Shown here one piece after another: positions 25,110-33,800 of a stretch of DNA of 46,075 nt (positions are counted from its first letter, which is position 1; the number at the start of each line of letters is the position of its first letter). The notes beneath the pieces were generated by a model. The model was not told the DNA's origin, ran no database searches, and worked only from the letters and a program-made list of their open reading frames with translations. Made by a program: the position numbers and the translations under genes. Source of the stretch: JBCFBK01 sp039679975 (lineage in GTDB: Bacteria; Bacteroidota; Bacteroidia; Bacteroidales; Prolixibacteraceae); the NCBI GenBank assembly GCA_039679975.1, contig JBDKTZ010000400.1, positions 1-46,075 of the forward strand, read 5' to 3'.

Positions 25110-25367
25110 ATGGAAACAAGAAATCTGAGAAAAGAACGTATCGGAGTGGTGGTTAGCGATAAGATGGATAAAACTATTGTCGTCGCCGTTAAACTGAAGG
25201 AAAAACACCCTATTTACGGTAAGTTTGTTAATAAAACTACCCGGTTTTACGTTCATGATGAGCAAGAAACCTGCAATGTTGGCGATTTAGTCAAGATTAT
25301 GGAAACCCGTCCGCTGAGTAAGAGCAAACGTTGGAGATTCGTTGAAATTATTGAAAGAGCTAAGTAA
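25110..25367 (+). CDS. rpsQ: Ribosomal protein uS17
   Basis: 85 aa from the ATG at 25110; the GTG three bases upstream is less likely. An OB-fold protein binding the 5' domain of 16S rRNA. RKERIGVVVSDKMDKTIVV and the KHPIYGKFVNKTTRFYVHDE segment are typical. Confidence 0.98.
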   Translation: METRNLRKERIGVVVSDKMDKTIVVAVKLKEKHPIYGKFVNKTTRFYVHDEQETCNVGDLVKIMETRPLSKSKRWRFVEIIERAK

Positions 25368-25369
25368 TC

Positions 25370-25735
25370 ATGATACAACAGGAATCAAGATGTACAGTAG
25401 CCGATAACAGCGGGGCAAAAGAAGTGCTTTGTATCCGCGTATTAGGCGGAACCCGGAAGCGTTACGCAACGCTGGGCGATGTGGTGGTAGTGACTGTTAA
25501 AAGCGCTATCCCAAGTAGTGAAATGAAAAAAGGGACAGTGTCAAAAGCAATTGTTGTTCGCACAAAAAAAGAAGTCCGTCGTCCCGATGGAACTTATATC
25601 CGTTTCGACGACAATGCCGTGGTATTACTGAATAATGCCGGTGAAATGCGCGGAACCCGTATTTTCGGACCTGTGGCAAGAGAGTTACGTGATCAGAACA
25701 TGAAGATCATCTCGCTTGCACCAGAAGTACTTTAA
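25370..25735 (+). CDS. rplN: Ribosomal protein uL14
   Basis: 121 aa, normal length. L14 forms inter-subunit bridges with L19 and is the docking site of the silencing factor RsfS. MIQQESRCTVADNSGAKEV and the C-terminal RELRDQNMKIISLAPEVL are typical. It starts two bases after the rpsQ stop. Confidence 0.99.
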   Translation: MIQQESRCTVADNSGAKEVLCIRVLGGTRKRYATLGDVVVVTVKSAIPSSEMKKGTVSKAIVVRTKKEVRRPDGTYIRFDDNAVVLLNNAGEMRGTRIFGPVARELRDQNMKIISLAPEVL

Positions 25736-25753
25736 TGCATAAATGCCAAAGTG

Positions 25754-26077
25754 ATGCAGAAAAAATTACATATAAAAAAAGGTGACACAGTTGTCGTTAT
25801 TACCGGTAATGACAAGAACCGGCAAGGTAAGGTTTTGGAAGTCATCCGGGAAAAAGACAGGGCTATCGTGGAGGGCGTTAATATGATTAAAAAACATACC
25901 AAACCAAATGCTGCAAATCCGCAGGGTGGTATTGTTGAAAAGGAAGCGCCAATCCATGTCTCCAATTTAATGCTCCTCGATCCTAAGTCAGGAAGCAAAA
26001 CACGGATAGGGAGAAGACCTGGTGACAACGGTAAATTAGTTCGTTATTCAAAAAAATCTGGAGAGGAGATTAAGTAA
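25754..26077 (+). CDS. rplX: Ribosomal protein uL24
   Basis: 107 aa from the ATG at 25754 (a GTG lies directly upstream). An assembly initiator protein of the 50S subunit with a KOW motif (KKGDTVVVITGNDKNRQGKV). Its stop overlaps the rplE start (TAATG). Confidence 0.98.
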   Translation: MQKKLHIKKGDTVVVITGNDKNRQGKVLEVIREKDRAIVEGVNMIKKHTKPNAANPQGGIVEKEAPIHVSNLMLLDPKSGSKTRIGRRPGDNGKLVRYSKKSGEEIK

Positions 26078-26634
26078 TGGCTTATACACCAACACTTAAG
26101 AAGAAATATTCGGAAGAAATAGTGCCTGCACTGGTTAAGGAATTCGATTACAAATCAGTTATGCAGGTTCCGAAATTAAACAAAATCGTCCTGAATCAGG
26201 GTGTTGGAGCTGCAATTGCCGACAAGAAAATCATTGAAGTCGCTACTGAAGAGATGACAATGATTGCCGGACAAAAGGCAGTCCAAACCAAATCTAAGAA
26301 GGACATCTCGAATTTTAAGCTGAGGAAGAAAATGCCTATCGGAGTTCGGGTCACACTCAGAAGAGAAAGAATGTATGAATTCCTCGAACGGTTGATTAAT
26401 ATTTCGTTACCGCGTATTCGCGACTTCAAAGGTATTGAAAGTAAGATGGATGGTCAGGGTAACTATACGTTAGGTATTCCTGAACAGATTATTTTCCCTG
26501 AGATCAATATCGATAAGGTTAACCGGATTAATGGTATGAACATTACTTTTGTAACCTCTGCTGAAACAGATGAAGAAGGTTATGCTTTGTTAAAAGAGAT
26601 GGGGTTACCTTTTAAAAATGCGAAAAAGAAATAA
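26077..26634 (+). CDS. rplE: Ribosomal protein uL5
   Basis: 185 aa. L5 binds 5S rRNA and contacts the P-site tRNA. PKLNKIVLNQGVG and RRERMYEFLERLINISLPRI are hallmarks. Overlaps rplX by one base. Confidence 0.99.
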   Translation: MAYTPTLKKKYSEEIVPALVKEFDYKSVMQVPKLNKIVLNQGVGAAIADKKIIEVATEEMTMIAGQKAVQTKSKKDISNFKLRKKMPIGVRVTLRRERMYEFLERLINISLPRIRDFKGIESKMDGQGNYTLGIPEQIIFPEINIDKVNRINGMNITFVTSAETDEEGYALLKEMGLPFKNAKKK

Positions 26635-26637
26635 GTT

Positions 26638-26907
26638 ATGGCAAAAGAATCCATGAAAGCCCGCGAAGTAAAACGGGCAGCGTTAGTAGAAAAATATGCT
26701 GAAAAAAGAGCCAAACTTAAAGCAGAAGGTGACTACATTGGCTTGCAGAAATTACCTAAGAACTCTTCAAAGGTACGTTTGCATAATCGTTGTAAACTGA
26801 CAGGACGTCCCAAAGGTTATCTTCGTCAGTTTGGTATTAGCAGGATTAATTTCCGCGAAATGGCTTCGCAAGGATTAATTCCGGGGATTAAAAAAGCTAG
26901 TTGGTAA
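26638..26907 (+). CDS. rpsN: Ribosomal protein uS14, zinc-free type
   Basis: 89 aa. The long form of S14 without the CxxC...CxxC zinc site of short paralogues; only one Cys (HNRCKLTGRPKGYLR) remains. Located in the 30S head. It starts 3 nt after rplE. Confidence 0.98.
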   Translation: MAKESMKAREVKRAALVEKYAEKRAKLKAEGDYIGLQKLPKNSSKVRLHNRCKLTGRPKGYLRQFGISRINFREMASQGLIPGIKKASW

Positions 26908-26924
26908 TTTATAAAACAAAAGTA

Positions 26925-27332
26925 ATGAGTAAAGTTACAGATCCAATAGCAGATTATCTGACACGTATCAGAAACGCGCAAAAAGCAAAACACCGCGTCG
27001 TGGATATTCCTGCATCAAATATTAAAAAGGAAATTACCAAAATCCTGAAGGAGAAAGGTTATATCCTGAACTATAAATTTGAAGATGATGTGAACTATCA
27101 GGGTAATATCAAGATCGCCCTGAAGTATCATCCTGAGAGCAAAACTCCGGCAATCCGGGCTATTACAAGAGCCAGTAAGCCTGGCCTGAGGCAGTATTGT
27201 GACAGCCAGAGTATTCCCCGTGTATTAAATGGCTTGGGAATAGCCATTTTATCTACTTCAAAGGGCGTGATGACTGACAAGGAAGCGCAGACCGGCGGCA
27301 TTGGCGGTGAAGTTTTATGTTACGTTTATTAA
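26925..27332 (+). CDS. rpsH: Ribosomal protein uS8
   Basis: 135 aa from the ATG at 26925 (MSKVTDPIADYLTRIRNAQ); a TTG at 26901 extends the frame but gives an N-terminus foreign to the family. S8 organises the 16S central domain and in E. coli represses the spc operon. The C-terminus STSKGVMTDKEAQTGGIGGE is characteristic. Confidence 0.98.
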   Translation: MSKVTDPIADYLTRIRNAQKAKHRVVDIPASNIKKEITKILKEKGYILNYKFEDDVNYQGNIKIALKYHPESKTPAIRAITRASKPGLRQYCDSQSIPRVLNGLGIAILSTSKGVMTDKEAQTGGIGGEVLCYVY

Positions 27333-27347
27333 TGAGGAGGAGAAACA

Positions 27348-27905
27348 ATGTCTAGGATAGGTAAATTACCAGTTGAAATTCCTTCCGGGGTAACCGTAAA
27401 TGTAACCCAGGATAATACAGTCGTTGTAAAAGGAAAACTCGGAGAGCTTTCTCAGTCAGTCAATCCTGAAATTGAAATCGCAGTTGAAGGCAACCATGTT
27501 ATCGTAAAACGGCCCACGGATCAGAAAAGACACCGCGCCCTGCATGGATTATACCGTGCTTTGATTAATAATATGGTCGTTGGCGTTTCACAGGGATATG
27601 AAAAGAAGATGGAACTGGTTGGTGTGGGTTACCGCGCTGAAAGCCAGGGACAACTTATCGATCTCGTTTTGGGCTATTCCCATCACATCTTTCTGGAATT
27701 ACCCAAAGAAGTGAAGGTTGAAGCAGTCACAGACAAACGTAGTAATCCAGTGATTACACTTAAAAGTTGTGACAAGCAGCTTATTGGTCAGGTTGCGGCA
27801 AAGATCAGATCATTCAGAGCTCCGGAACCATACAAGGGTAAAGGGGTGAAGTTTGTTGGGGAAGTTTTGCGTCGCAAAGCCGGTAAATCAGCAGGTGCTA
27901 AATAG
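27348..27905 (+). CDS. rplF: Ribosomal protein uL6
   Basis: 185 aa. Two-fold-repeated domain protein near the sarcin-ricin loop. MSRIGKLPVEIPSGV and the C-terminal EPYKGKGVKFVGEVLRRKAGK are hallmarks. It has an unusually strong Shine-Dalgarno run (GAGGAGGAG) for this genome, 6 nt before the ATG. Confidence 0.99.
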   Translation: MSRIGKLPVEIPSGVTVNVTQDNTVVVKGKLGELSQSVNPEIEIAVEGNHVIVKRPTDQKRHRALHGLYRALINNMVVGVSQGYEKKMELVGVGYRAESQGQLIDLVLGYSHHIFLELPKEVKVEAVTDKRSNPVITLKSCDKQLIGQVAAKIRSFRAPEPYKGKGVKFVGEVLRRKAGKSAGAK

Positions 27906-27919
27906 TAAAATTTGAAACC

Positions 27920-28276
27920 ATGGCTTTAACAAAACAAGAAAGAAGATATAGGATCAAAATGAGGATCCGGAAAATTGTTTCCGGAACTGCTGAAAAACCC
28001 CGTCTCAGTGTTTTCAGGAGTAACAAACAAATTTATGTTCAACTGGTCAATGACCTGACGGGTAGTACGTTGTTGGCGGTTTCTTCGTTGGACAAAGAAA
28101 TCAGTGCTGTTGAAGGCAACAAAACACAGCAAGCTGCACTGGTGGGAAAAGCATTGGCAGAAAAGGCAAAGACAGCCGGCATTACAAGTGTTGTTTTTGA
28201 CCGCAATGGGTATTTGTATCACGGTAGAGTTAAACAATTAGCTGATGCTGCCCGTGAAGGTGGCCTTAAATTTTAA
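27920..28276 (+). CDS. rplR: Ribosomal protein uL18
   Basis: 118 aa. Binds 5S rRNA together with L5. RPRLSVFRSNKQIYVQL-like core (KPRLSVFRSNKQIYVQL) and VVFDRNGYLYHGRVKQLADA near the end are typical. Overlaps rpsE by one base. Confidence 0.98.
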   Translation: MALTKQERRYRIKMRIRKIVSGTAEKPRLSVFRSNKQIYVQLVNDLTGSTLLAVSSLDKEISAVEGNKTQQAALVGKALAEKAKTAGITSVVFDRNGYLYHGRVKQLADAAREGGLKF

Positions 28277-28797
28277 TGAGTATGTCAGGAAATATCAAAA
28301 AAGTTAAAACAGCAGATATTGAACTGAAAGACCGGTTAGTGGCAATTAACCGTGTGACGAAGGTAACCAAGGGTGGGCGCACATTCAGTTTCTCTGCAAT
28401 TGTTGTCGTTGGAAATGAAGACGGCATTGTGGGCTGGGGCTTGGGTAAAGCCAGTGAAGTAACCGCTGCTATTGCGAAGGGTGTAGATGCTGCCAAGAAG
28501 AATCTGGTCAAGATCCCGATCAATAAGGGAACGATTCCACATGAACAAACAGCCAAGTTTGGTGGCGCTAATGTGTTCCTGAAACCTGCTTCGCACGGAA
28601 CAGGAGTAAAAGCCGGAGGCGCTATGCGCGCTGTGCTTGAAAGCGTTGGTGTACACGACATTTTAGCTAAGTCTAAAGGTTCGTCGAACCCGCACAACCT
28701 GGTGAAAGCCACGATGGCAGCATTGCTCGAATTGAGGGATGCTTATACAGTAGCTCAGCACAGGAGTATTTCAATGGAAAAAGTATTTAAAGGATAG
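28276..28797 (+). CDS. rpsE: Ribosomal protein uS5
   Basis: 173 aa. S5 works in decoding fidelity and lines the mRNA entry. The loop affected in spectinomycin resistance (VTKVTKGGRTFSF) is intact, followed by GWGLGKASEV. A second in-frame ATG two codons in could also start it. Coupled to rplR by TAATG. Confidence 0.99.
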   Translation: MSMSGNIKKVKTADIELKDRLVAINRVTKVTKGGRTFSFSAIVVVGNEDGIVGWGLGKASEVTAAIAKGVDAAKKNLVKIPINKGTIPHEQTAKFGGANVFLKPASHGTGVKAGGAMRAVLESVGVHDILAKSKGSSNPHNLVKATMAALLELRDAYTVAQHRSISMEKVFKG

Positions 28798-28802
28798 GAA
28801 CT

Positions 28803-28982
28803 ATGGCTAAGATAAAAATAACTCAGATTAAGAGCGGGATTGGTTCCACCAAACGCCAGAAGGCGACTATTGAAGCTCTCGGAATCAAAAAGATGAATTA
28901 CTCGGTTGAACATGAAGCTACCCCTGAAATTTTGGGTATGGTCAACAAGGTGAAGCATTTAGTCAAAGTAGAAGAAATTTAA
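28803..28982 (+). CDS. rpmD: Ribosomal protein uL30
   Basis: 59 aa, MAKIKITQIKSGIGSTKRQK, ending LVKVEEI; normal size. A small 50S protein with the motif IGSTKRQKATIEALGI. It lies 5 nt after rpsE and 13 nt before rplO, its standard place in the spc operon. Confidence 0.97.
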   Translation: MAKIKITQIKSGIGSTKRQKATIEALGIKKMNYSVEHEATPEILGMVNKVKHLVKVEEI

Positions 28983-28995
28983 AACATTTTTGGAA

Positions 28996-29445
28996 ATGAT
29001 TAATTTAAATAATCTTAAACCTGCAGAAGGATCCGTTAAAAAAAGAAAGCGTATTGGCCGGGGCCAGGGTTCCGGACACGGCGGTACTTCCACAAGAGGC
29101 CATAAAGGCGCTCAGTCAAGGTCAGGTTACAGCCGTACCCGTGGTTTTGAAGGAGGGCAAATGCCTTTGCAACGTGTGGTTCCTAAATTCGGATTCAATA
29201 ATGTGAACAGGGTTGAATATAAAGCGATCAACTTAAGTACACTTCAAGAACTGGCCGAAAACAACACGTTGTCGGTTGTGGATGTACAAACTTTGATAGG
29301 GGCTGGTTTGATATCGAAGAACGACCGGGTGAAGATTCTGGGAAATGGCGCTTTAACATTGAAATTGGACGTAAAGGCACATGCTTTTTCCAAAAGCGCT
29401 AAAGAAGCAATCGAGAAACTAGAGGGAACCACTGAAATCGTCTAA
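28996..29445 (+). CDS. rplO: Ribosomal protein uL15
   Basis: 149 aa from the ATG at 28996 (MINLNNLKPAEGSVKKRKR); the TTG two codons upstream is rejected. A late-assembling 50S protein. The Gly-rich segment GRGQGSGHGGTSTRGHKG is the hallmark. Followed by a 132-nt gap before secY that holds a complete 38-codon frame. Confidence 0.98.
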   Translation: MINLNNLKPAEGSVKKRKRIGRGQGSGHGGTSTRGHKGAQSRSGYSRTRGFEGGQMPLQRVVPKFGFNNVNRVEYKAINLSTLQELAENNTLSVVDVQTLIGAGLISKNDRVKILGNGALTLKLDVKAHAFSKSAKEAIEKLEGTTEIV

Positions 29446-29449
29446 CCTA

Positions 29450-29566
29450 ATGAACCGGGCCACGAATATAGAATTTGCAGTCGGAGCAACAGTCGGCGGT
29501 TTTTCACTGAAAACTGTGACTGAACCGGGACAGTCGTCGCAAATTTTAGGTGAGCTTGAAAAATAA
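29450..29566 (+). CDS. Possible 38-aa small protein between rplO and secY
   Basis: ATG-started frame beginning 4 nt after the rplO stop and ending 11 nt before secY, filling almost the whole gap (MNRATNIEFAVG at the start, LGELEK at the end). No recognised family, no signal peptide or membrane helix. The spacing is operon-like, but a frame of this size can arise by chance and no ribosome-binding site is evident. Confidence 0.25.
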   Translation: MNRATNIEFAVGATVGGFSLKTVTEPGQSSQILGELEK

Positions 29567-29577
29567 ATTTTAAACAC

Positions 29578-30921
29578 ATGAAAAAACTTATCGAAACCCT
29601 AAAGAATATTTACAAGATAGAGGATTTAAGGACCCGGTTAGGAATAACCCTGTTTTTCCTTTTGATCTACCGGTTGGGGTCATATGTCGCCTTACCGGGG
29701 ATCGATCCGGCACAACTTGGGGAACTGAAAAAACAAACCTCAGGAGGGTTGCTGGGGTTACTCGATATGTTCTCGGGAGGAGCTTTTTCAAATGCTTCCA
29801 TTTTTGCTTTAGGGATCATGCCTTACATTTCTGCTTCCATTGTAATTCAGCTGTTGGGAATAGCCGTCCCATATTTTCAGCGGTTACAGAAGGAGGGGGA
29901 ATCGGGAAGAAGAAAAATCAACCAGATCACTCGTTACCTGACTGTTTTGATTTTACTCTTCCAGGCTCCGGCATATCTGGCAAATTTAAGCTATCAGCTT
30001 CCTGCTGAGGCTTTTGCAGTCAGCGGCTGGATGTTCAAAATAACATCTACGATCATTTTAACTGCCGGATCGATGTTTGTCATGTGGTTGGGTGAGCGGA
30101 TAACCGATAGAGGAATAGGGAATGGTATTTCCCTGATCATCATGATTGGTATTATTGCCCGCCTTCCTTTTGCTGTCTTTGCGGAATTTGTTTCCCGTCT
30201 CGAACAGCAAGGCGGAGGTTTGGTGATGTTCCTGATCGAGTTTGTTGTGTTATTCTTTGTATTCATGGGGAGCATTCTGCTGGTTCAGGGCACTCGCCGT
30301 ATACCGGTGCAGTATGCTAAACGGATTGTAGGCAACAAACAGTACGGGGGCGTTCGTCAGTATATTCCTCTAAAAGTAAATGCTGCCGGGGTGATGCCAA
30401 TTATTTTCGCTCAGGCGATCATGTTTGTTCCAATGACAATTGCCGGATTTGCCAATTCGGAAAGAATGAGTGGATTTGCTGCGGTAATGTCCAATCATAC
30501 AGGATTTTGGTATAATCTTTTGCAGTTCCTGCTGGTTGTTGTGTTTACTTATTTTTATACAGCAATTACCGTGAATCCTGTTCAGATGGCTGAAGACATG
30601 AAAAAGAACGGCGGTTTTATTCCGGGAATTAAACCCGGGAAAAAGACAGTCGAATTTTTGGATACCATCATGTCGCGTATTACCCTTCCCGGGTCCATTT
30701 TCCTTGGGATAGTGACAATTTTGCCGGCTTTTGCAATGATGGCCGGGATCAATACCCAGTTTGCCTATTTTTACGGCGGAACATCGTTACTGATCCTTGT
30801 CGGGGTAGTTCTTGACACACTCCAGCAAATTGAAAGTCATCTTTTGATGCGTCATTACGACGGGTTGATGAAATCAGGAAGGATTAAAGGACGTTCAGGC
30901 GGCGGAGCTGCAATGTATTAA
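29578..30921 (+). CDS. secY: Protein translocase subunit SecY
   Basis: 447 aa, ten transmembrane helices; the channel of the Sec translocon, working with SecE and SecG. Plug and first helices (TLFFLLIYRLGSYVALPGI-like: ITLFFLLIYRLGSYVALPG), the cytoplasmic loops GERITDRGIGNGISLII and QADYRVPV-equivalent RRIPVQYAKRIV, and the C-terminal MKSGRIKGRSG are typical. In many Bacteroidetes map follows; here infA follows directly after a 72-nt gap with a hairpin. Confidence 0.99.
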   Translation: MKKLIETLKNIYKIEDLRTRLGITLFFLLIYRLGSYVALPGIDPAQLGELKKQTSGGLLGLLDMFSGGAFSNASIFALGIMPYISASIVIQLLGIAVPYFQRLQKEGESGRRKINQITRYLTVLILLFQAPAYLANLSYQLPAEAFAVSGWMFKITSTIILTAGSMFVMWLGERITDRGIGNGISLIIMIGIIARLPFAVFAEFVSRLEQQGGGLVMFLIEFVVLFFVFMGSILLVQGTRRIPVQYAKRIVGNKQYGGVRQYIPLKVNAAGVMPIIFAQAIMFVPMTIAGFANSERMSGFAAVMSNHTGFWYNLLQFLLVVVFTYFYTAITVNPVQMAEDMKKNGGFIPGIKPGKKTVEFLDTIMSRITLPGSIFLGIVTILPAFAMMAGINTQFAYFYGGTSLLILVGVVLDTLQQIESHLLMRHYDGLMKSGRIKGRSGGGAAMY

Positions 30922-30947
30922 TTGAAAATCTTTTTGAAGGATTTGTT

Positions 30948-30970
30948 CCGGGGGAAATTTTTCTGCCCGG
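30948..30970 (+). other. Hairpin in the secY-infA gap
   Basis: CCGGG and CCCGG, with inner GAAA and TTTC, form a stable stem without a following U-run. It is not a classic terminator; it could be a processing or partial-attenuation site between secY and infA. Confidence 0.45.
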
Positions 30971-30993
30971 TTGAAATAAAAAGATAAAAGTTT

Positions 30994-31215
30994 ATGGCGA
31001 AACAGCCTTCGATAGAACAAGACGGAACAATTATTGAAGCCTTGTCAAATGCAATGTTTAGAGTGGAACTTGAAAACGGGCATGTGATTACGGCGCATAT
31101 CTCTGGTAAAATGCGTATGCATTATATCAAAATTCTTCCGGGCGATAAAGTCAAGGTGGAGATGTCTCCCTATGATCTTACAAAAGGAAGGATTACTTTT
31201 AGATATAAAAATTAA
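30994..31215 (+). CDS. infA: Translation initiation factor IF-1
   Basis: 73 aa, single OB fold. It occupies the A site during initiation. QDGTIIEALSNAMFRVELEN and the C-terminal SPYDLTKGRITFRYKN are hallmarks. First gene after secY, 13 nt before rpmJ. Confidence 0.98.
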   Translation: MAKQPSIEQDGTIIEALSNAMFRVELENGHVITAHISGKMRMHYIKILPGDKVKVEMSPYDLTKGRITFRYKN

Positions 31216-31228
31216 AGACTATAGTATA

Positions 31229-31345
31229 ATGAAAGTAAGGGTATCCATTAAGAAACGCAGTGCCGACTGCAAAATTGTGCGCAGGAAAGGCCGTTTGTAC
31301 GTGATCAGCAAAAAGAATCCCAAGTTCAAACAGCGTCAAGGATAA
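31229..31345 (+). CDS. rpmJ: Ribosomal protein bL36, zinc-free type
   Basis: 38 aa, MKVRVSIKKRSADCKIVRRK, ending NPKFKQRQG. Three of the four zinc ligands of the classic form are replaced (Ser11, Ser27 and Phe33 at the usual Cys, Cys and His positions; only Cys14 remains), so it should fold without zinc. Lies in its standard place between infA and rpsM. Confidence 0.97.
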   Translation: MKVRVSIKKRSADCKIVRRKGRLYVISKKNPKFKQRQG

Positions 31346-31372
31346 TTAATTAACTTTGTAAAATTTTTTTTT

Positions 31373-31750
31373 ATGGCTCGTTTAGTCGGAGTTGATATTC
31401 CTAATAATAAGAGAGGCGAAGTGGCTTTAACCTATGTCTTCGGTATTGGCCGGAGCCGTGCAAGGTTTGTCCTCTCACAGGCTGGCGTTGATTTTGATAC
31501 CAAAGTACAGGATTGGAATGACGACCAGTTTGCTGCTATTCGTAAAGTGATCAGTGAGAGCTTCAAAGTTGAAGGTGAACTTCGCTCTGAAAATCAATTG
31601 AACATTAAGCGGTTAATGGACATCGGTTGTTACCGGGGCATCCGCCACCGTCTTGGTCTTCCTGTTCGCGGGCAAAGTACAAAAAACAATGCCCGTACCC
31701 GGAAGGGAAGAAAGAAAACTGTAGCGAATAAGAAAAAAGCCACTAAATAA
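31373..31750 (+). CDS. rpsM: Ribosomal protein uS13
   Basis: 125 aa. Forms bridges between the subunits and touches the P-site tRNA. RLVGVDIPNNKRGEVALTY, the helix-two-turn-helix region and the basic tail (RTRKGRKKTVANKKKATK) are typical. First of the alpha group rpsM-rpsK-rpsD-rpoA-rplQ. Confidence 0.99.
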   Translation: MARLVGVDIPNNKRGEVALTYVFGIGRSRARFVLSQAGVDFDTKVQDWNDDQFAAIRKVISESFKVEGELRSENQLNIKRLMDIGCYRGIRHRLGLPVRGQSTKNNARTRKGRKKTVANKKKATK

Positions 31751-31764
31751 TTGAGAATTAAGTT

Positions 31765-32154
31765 ATGGCAAAAAAAACTGGAACTACAAAAAAGAGAGTT
31801 GTTGTTGTCGAGGCTACCGGTCAGGCGCATGTTCACTCCTCATTCAATAATATCATTATATCACTGGCAAACAACAACGGTGAAGTGATATCCTGGTCGT
31901 CAGCCGGGAAAAAGGGATTCAGAGGATCAAAGAAAAATACGCCTTATGCAGCCCAGGTTGCAGCCGAAGAATGTGCTAAAACAGCATATGATCTTGGCCT
32001 GAGAAAAGTTAAAGTCTTTGTAAAAGGTCCCGGGAATGGGCGTGAATCTGCTATTCGGGCTATTAACACCGTGGGCATTCAGGTGAGCGAAATCGTTGAT
32101 GTGACTCCACTGCCGCATAACGGTTGCCGCCCGGCAAAAAGAAGACGTGTTTAA
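31765..32154 (+). CDS. rpsK: Ribosomal protein uS11
   Basis: 129 aa. A 30S platform protein near the Shine-Dalgarno cleft. VHSSFNNIIISLANNNGEV and the C-terminal DVTPLPHNGCRPAKRRRV are hallmarks. It begins 14 nt after rpsM. Confidence 0.99.
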   Translation: MAKKTGTTKKRVVVVEATGQAHVHSSFNNIIISLANNNGEVISWSSAGKKGFRGSKKNTPYAAQVAAEECAKTAYDLGLRKVKVFVKGPGNGRESAIRAINTVGIQVSEIVDVTPLPHNGCRPAKRRRV

Positions 32155-32172
32155 TCATAAATTGGTAGAATA

Positions 32173-32781
32173 ATGGCAAGATATATTGGACCAAAATCAA
32201 AGATCGCCCGGAAATTCGGAGAACCTATTTTCGGACCTGATAAAGTATTGGAAAAGAAAAACTATCCTCCGGGTTTTCATGGATTAGCCAGCCGCAGACG
32301 TAAAAAATCGGAGTATGGTTTACAACTTAAGGAAAAGCAAAAAGCAAAATTCACTTATGGTGTGCTGGAAAGACAATTCTCCAACTTGTTTGAGAAGGCT
32401 TCCGCTTCAAAAGGGATCACGGGTGAAGAGTTGCTTAAAATGCTCGAATCGAGGCTCGATAATGTGGTATTTCGTTTCGGATTAGCCAATTCCAGAGCCG
32501 GAGCTCGCCAGTTGGTGTCGCATCGCCACATTACAGTGAATGGTGAGGTTGTAAATATTCCTTCGTATCAGCTTCGCCCGGGCGATGTTGTAGGCGTACG
32601 GGAAAAATCAAAATCACTCGAAGTGATCACTGATGCATTGGGTTCACGACGCTACAACAGGTATGCCTGGTTAGAATGGAACAGCGCTGAAATGGCTGGA
32701 AAATTCCTTAATCGCCCTGAACGGGAAGAAATTCCTGAAAACATTAAAGAACAACTGATTGTTGAGTTGTATTCGAAATAA
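32173..32781 (+). CDS. rpsD: Ribosomal protein uS4
   Basis: 202 aa. An early 16S binder with an S4 RNA-binding domain (RLDNVVFRFGLANSRAGARQ, VSHRHITVNGEVVNIPS). MARYIGPKSKIARKFGE is the usual start. In E. coli S4 represses the alpha operon; I see no clear pseudoknot target ahead of rpsM. Confidence 0.99.
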   Translation: MARYIGPKSKIARKFGEPIFGPDKVLEKKNYPPGFHGLASRRRKKSEYGLQLKEKQKAKFTYGVLERQFSNLFEKASASKGITGEELLKMLESRLDNVVFRFGLANSRAGARQLVSHRHITVNGEVVNIPSYQLRPGDVVGVREKSKSLEVITDALGSRRYNRYAWLEWNSAEMAGKFLNRPEREEIPENIKEQLIVELYSK

Positions 32782-32801
32782 TAAAAATACTCAGTACTAT
32801 T

Positions 32802-33794
32802 ATGGCAATATTAGCGTTCCAAAAACCTGACAAAGTAATAATGGTGGAGTCCAATGACAAGTTCGGTAAATTCGAATTTCGTCCTTTGGAACCTGGTTAT
32901 GGTATTACTATTGGTAATGCCCTGCGCCGTATCCTGTTATCTTCTTTGGAAGGTTATGCAATCACAACTGTTAAAATAGAGGGCGTAGATCATGAGTTTG
33001 CGACAGTTAGAGGAGTAATGGAGGACGTCACCGAAATTATCCTTAACCTGAAGCAGATCAGATTTAAACGTGAAGTCGAGGATTTTGACAGCGAAAAGGT
33101 TTCTATTACACTTACCGGACAGGAAAAATTTACCGCTGGCGACATCAATAAGTTTATGACTGGTTTCCGGGTATTGAATCCTGAACTGGTTATTTGCCGC
33201 ATGGAAGCTGATGTTAAATTGCAAATGGAAATTTCCATTAACAAAGGACGCGGCTATATACCCAGCAGTGAAAACAGGCCGGGAGATGCTGAGTTTGGGT
33301 TAATCCCCATTGATTCGATTTTTACCCCGATCCGGAATGTGAAATATACGGTGGAGAATTATCGTGTTGAACAAAAAACTGACTACGAAAAGCTGGTGAT
33401 TGAAATCGGCACCGATGGTTCGATATTTCCGAAAGATGCATTGAAAGAGGCAGCAAAAATTCTGATTTATCACTTCATGCTTTTCTCAGACGAAAAGATT
33501 ACGATCGATTCGGATGAGAAATTCGCCAATGAAGAGTTTGATGAAGAAGTCCTGCATATGCGGCAACTGCTTAAAACCAAGCTGGTCGATATGGATCTGT
33601 CGGTTCGTGCATTAAACTGTCTGAAGGCAGCCGATGTGGAAACCTTAGGCGAATTGGTTACATACAACCGTAACGATTTGCTTAAATTCAGAAACTTCGG
33701 TAAGAAGTCACTGACAGAGCTGGATGACCTGCTGAACGCCATGAATTTGACATTCGGAATGGATATTAGTAAGTATAAATTAGACAAGGAATAG
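32802..33794 (+). CDS. rpoA: RNA polymerase alpha subunit
   Basis: 330 aa. The N-terminal domain dimerises and nucleates the polymerase (GYGITIGNALRRILLSSLEG); a linker leads to the C-terminal domain that binds upstream DNA and activators (LNCLKAADVETLGELV, FRNFGKKSLTELDDLL). Length and motifs are normal. It lies between rpsD and rplQ with 20- and 6-nt gaps. Confidence 0.99.
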   Translation: MAILAFQKPDKVIMVESNDKFGKFEFRPLEPGYGITIGNALRRILLSSLEGYAITTVKIEGVDHEFATVRGVMEDVTEIILNLKQIRFKREVEDFDSEKVSITLTGQEKFTAGDINKFMTGFRVLNPELVICRMEADVKLQMEISINKGRGYIPSSENRPGDAEFGLIPIDSIFTPIRNVKYTVENYRVEQKTDYEKLVIEIGTDGSIFPKDALKEAAKILIYHFMLFSDEKITIDSDEKFANEEFDEEVLHMRQLLKTKLVDMDLSVRALNCLKAADVETLGELVTYNRNDLLKFRNFGKKSLTELDDLLNAMNLTFGMDISKYKLDKE

Positions 33795-33800
33795 GCACCA

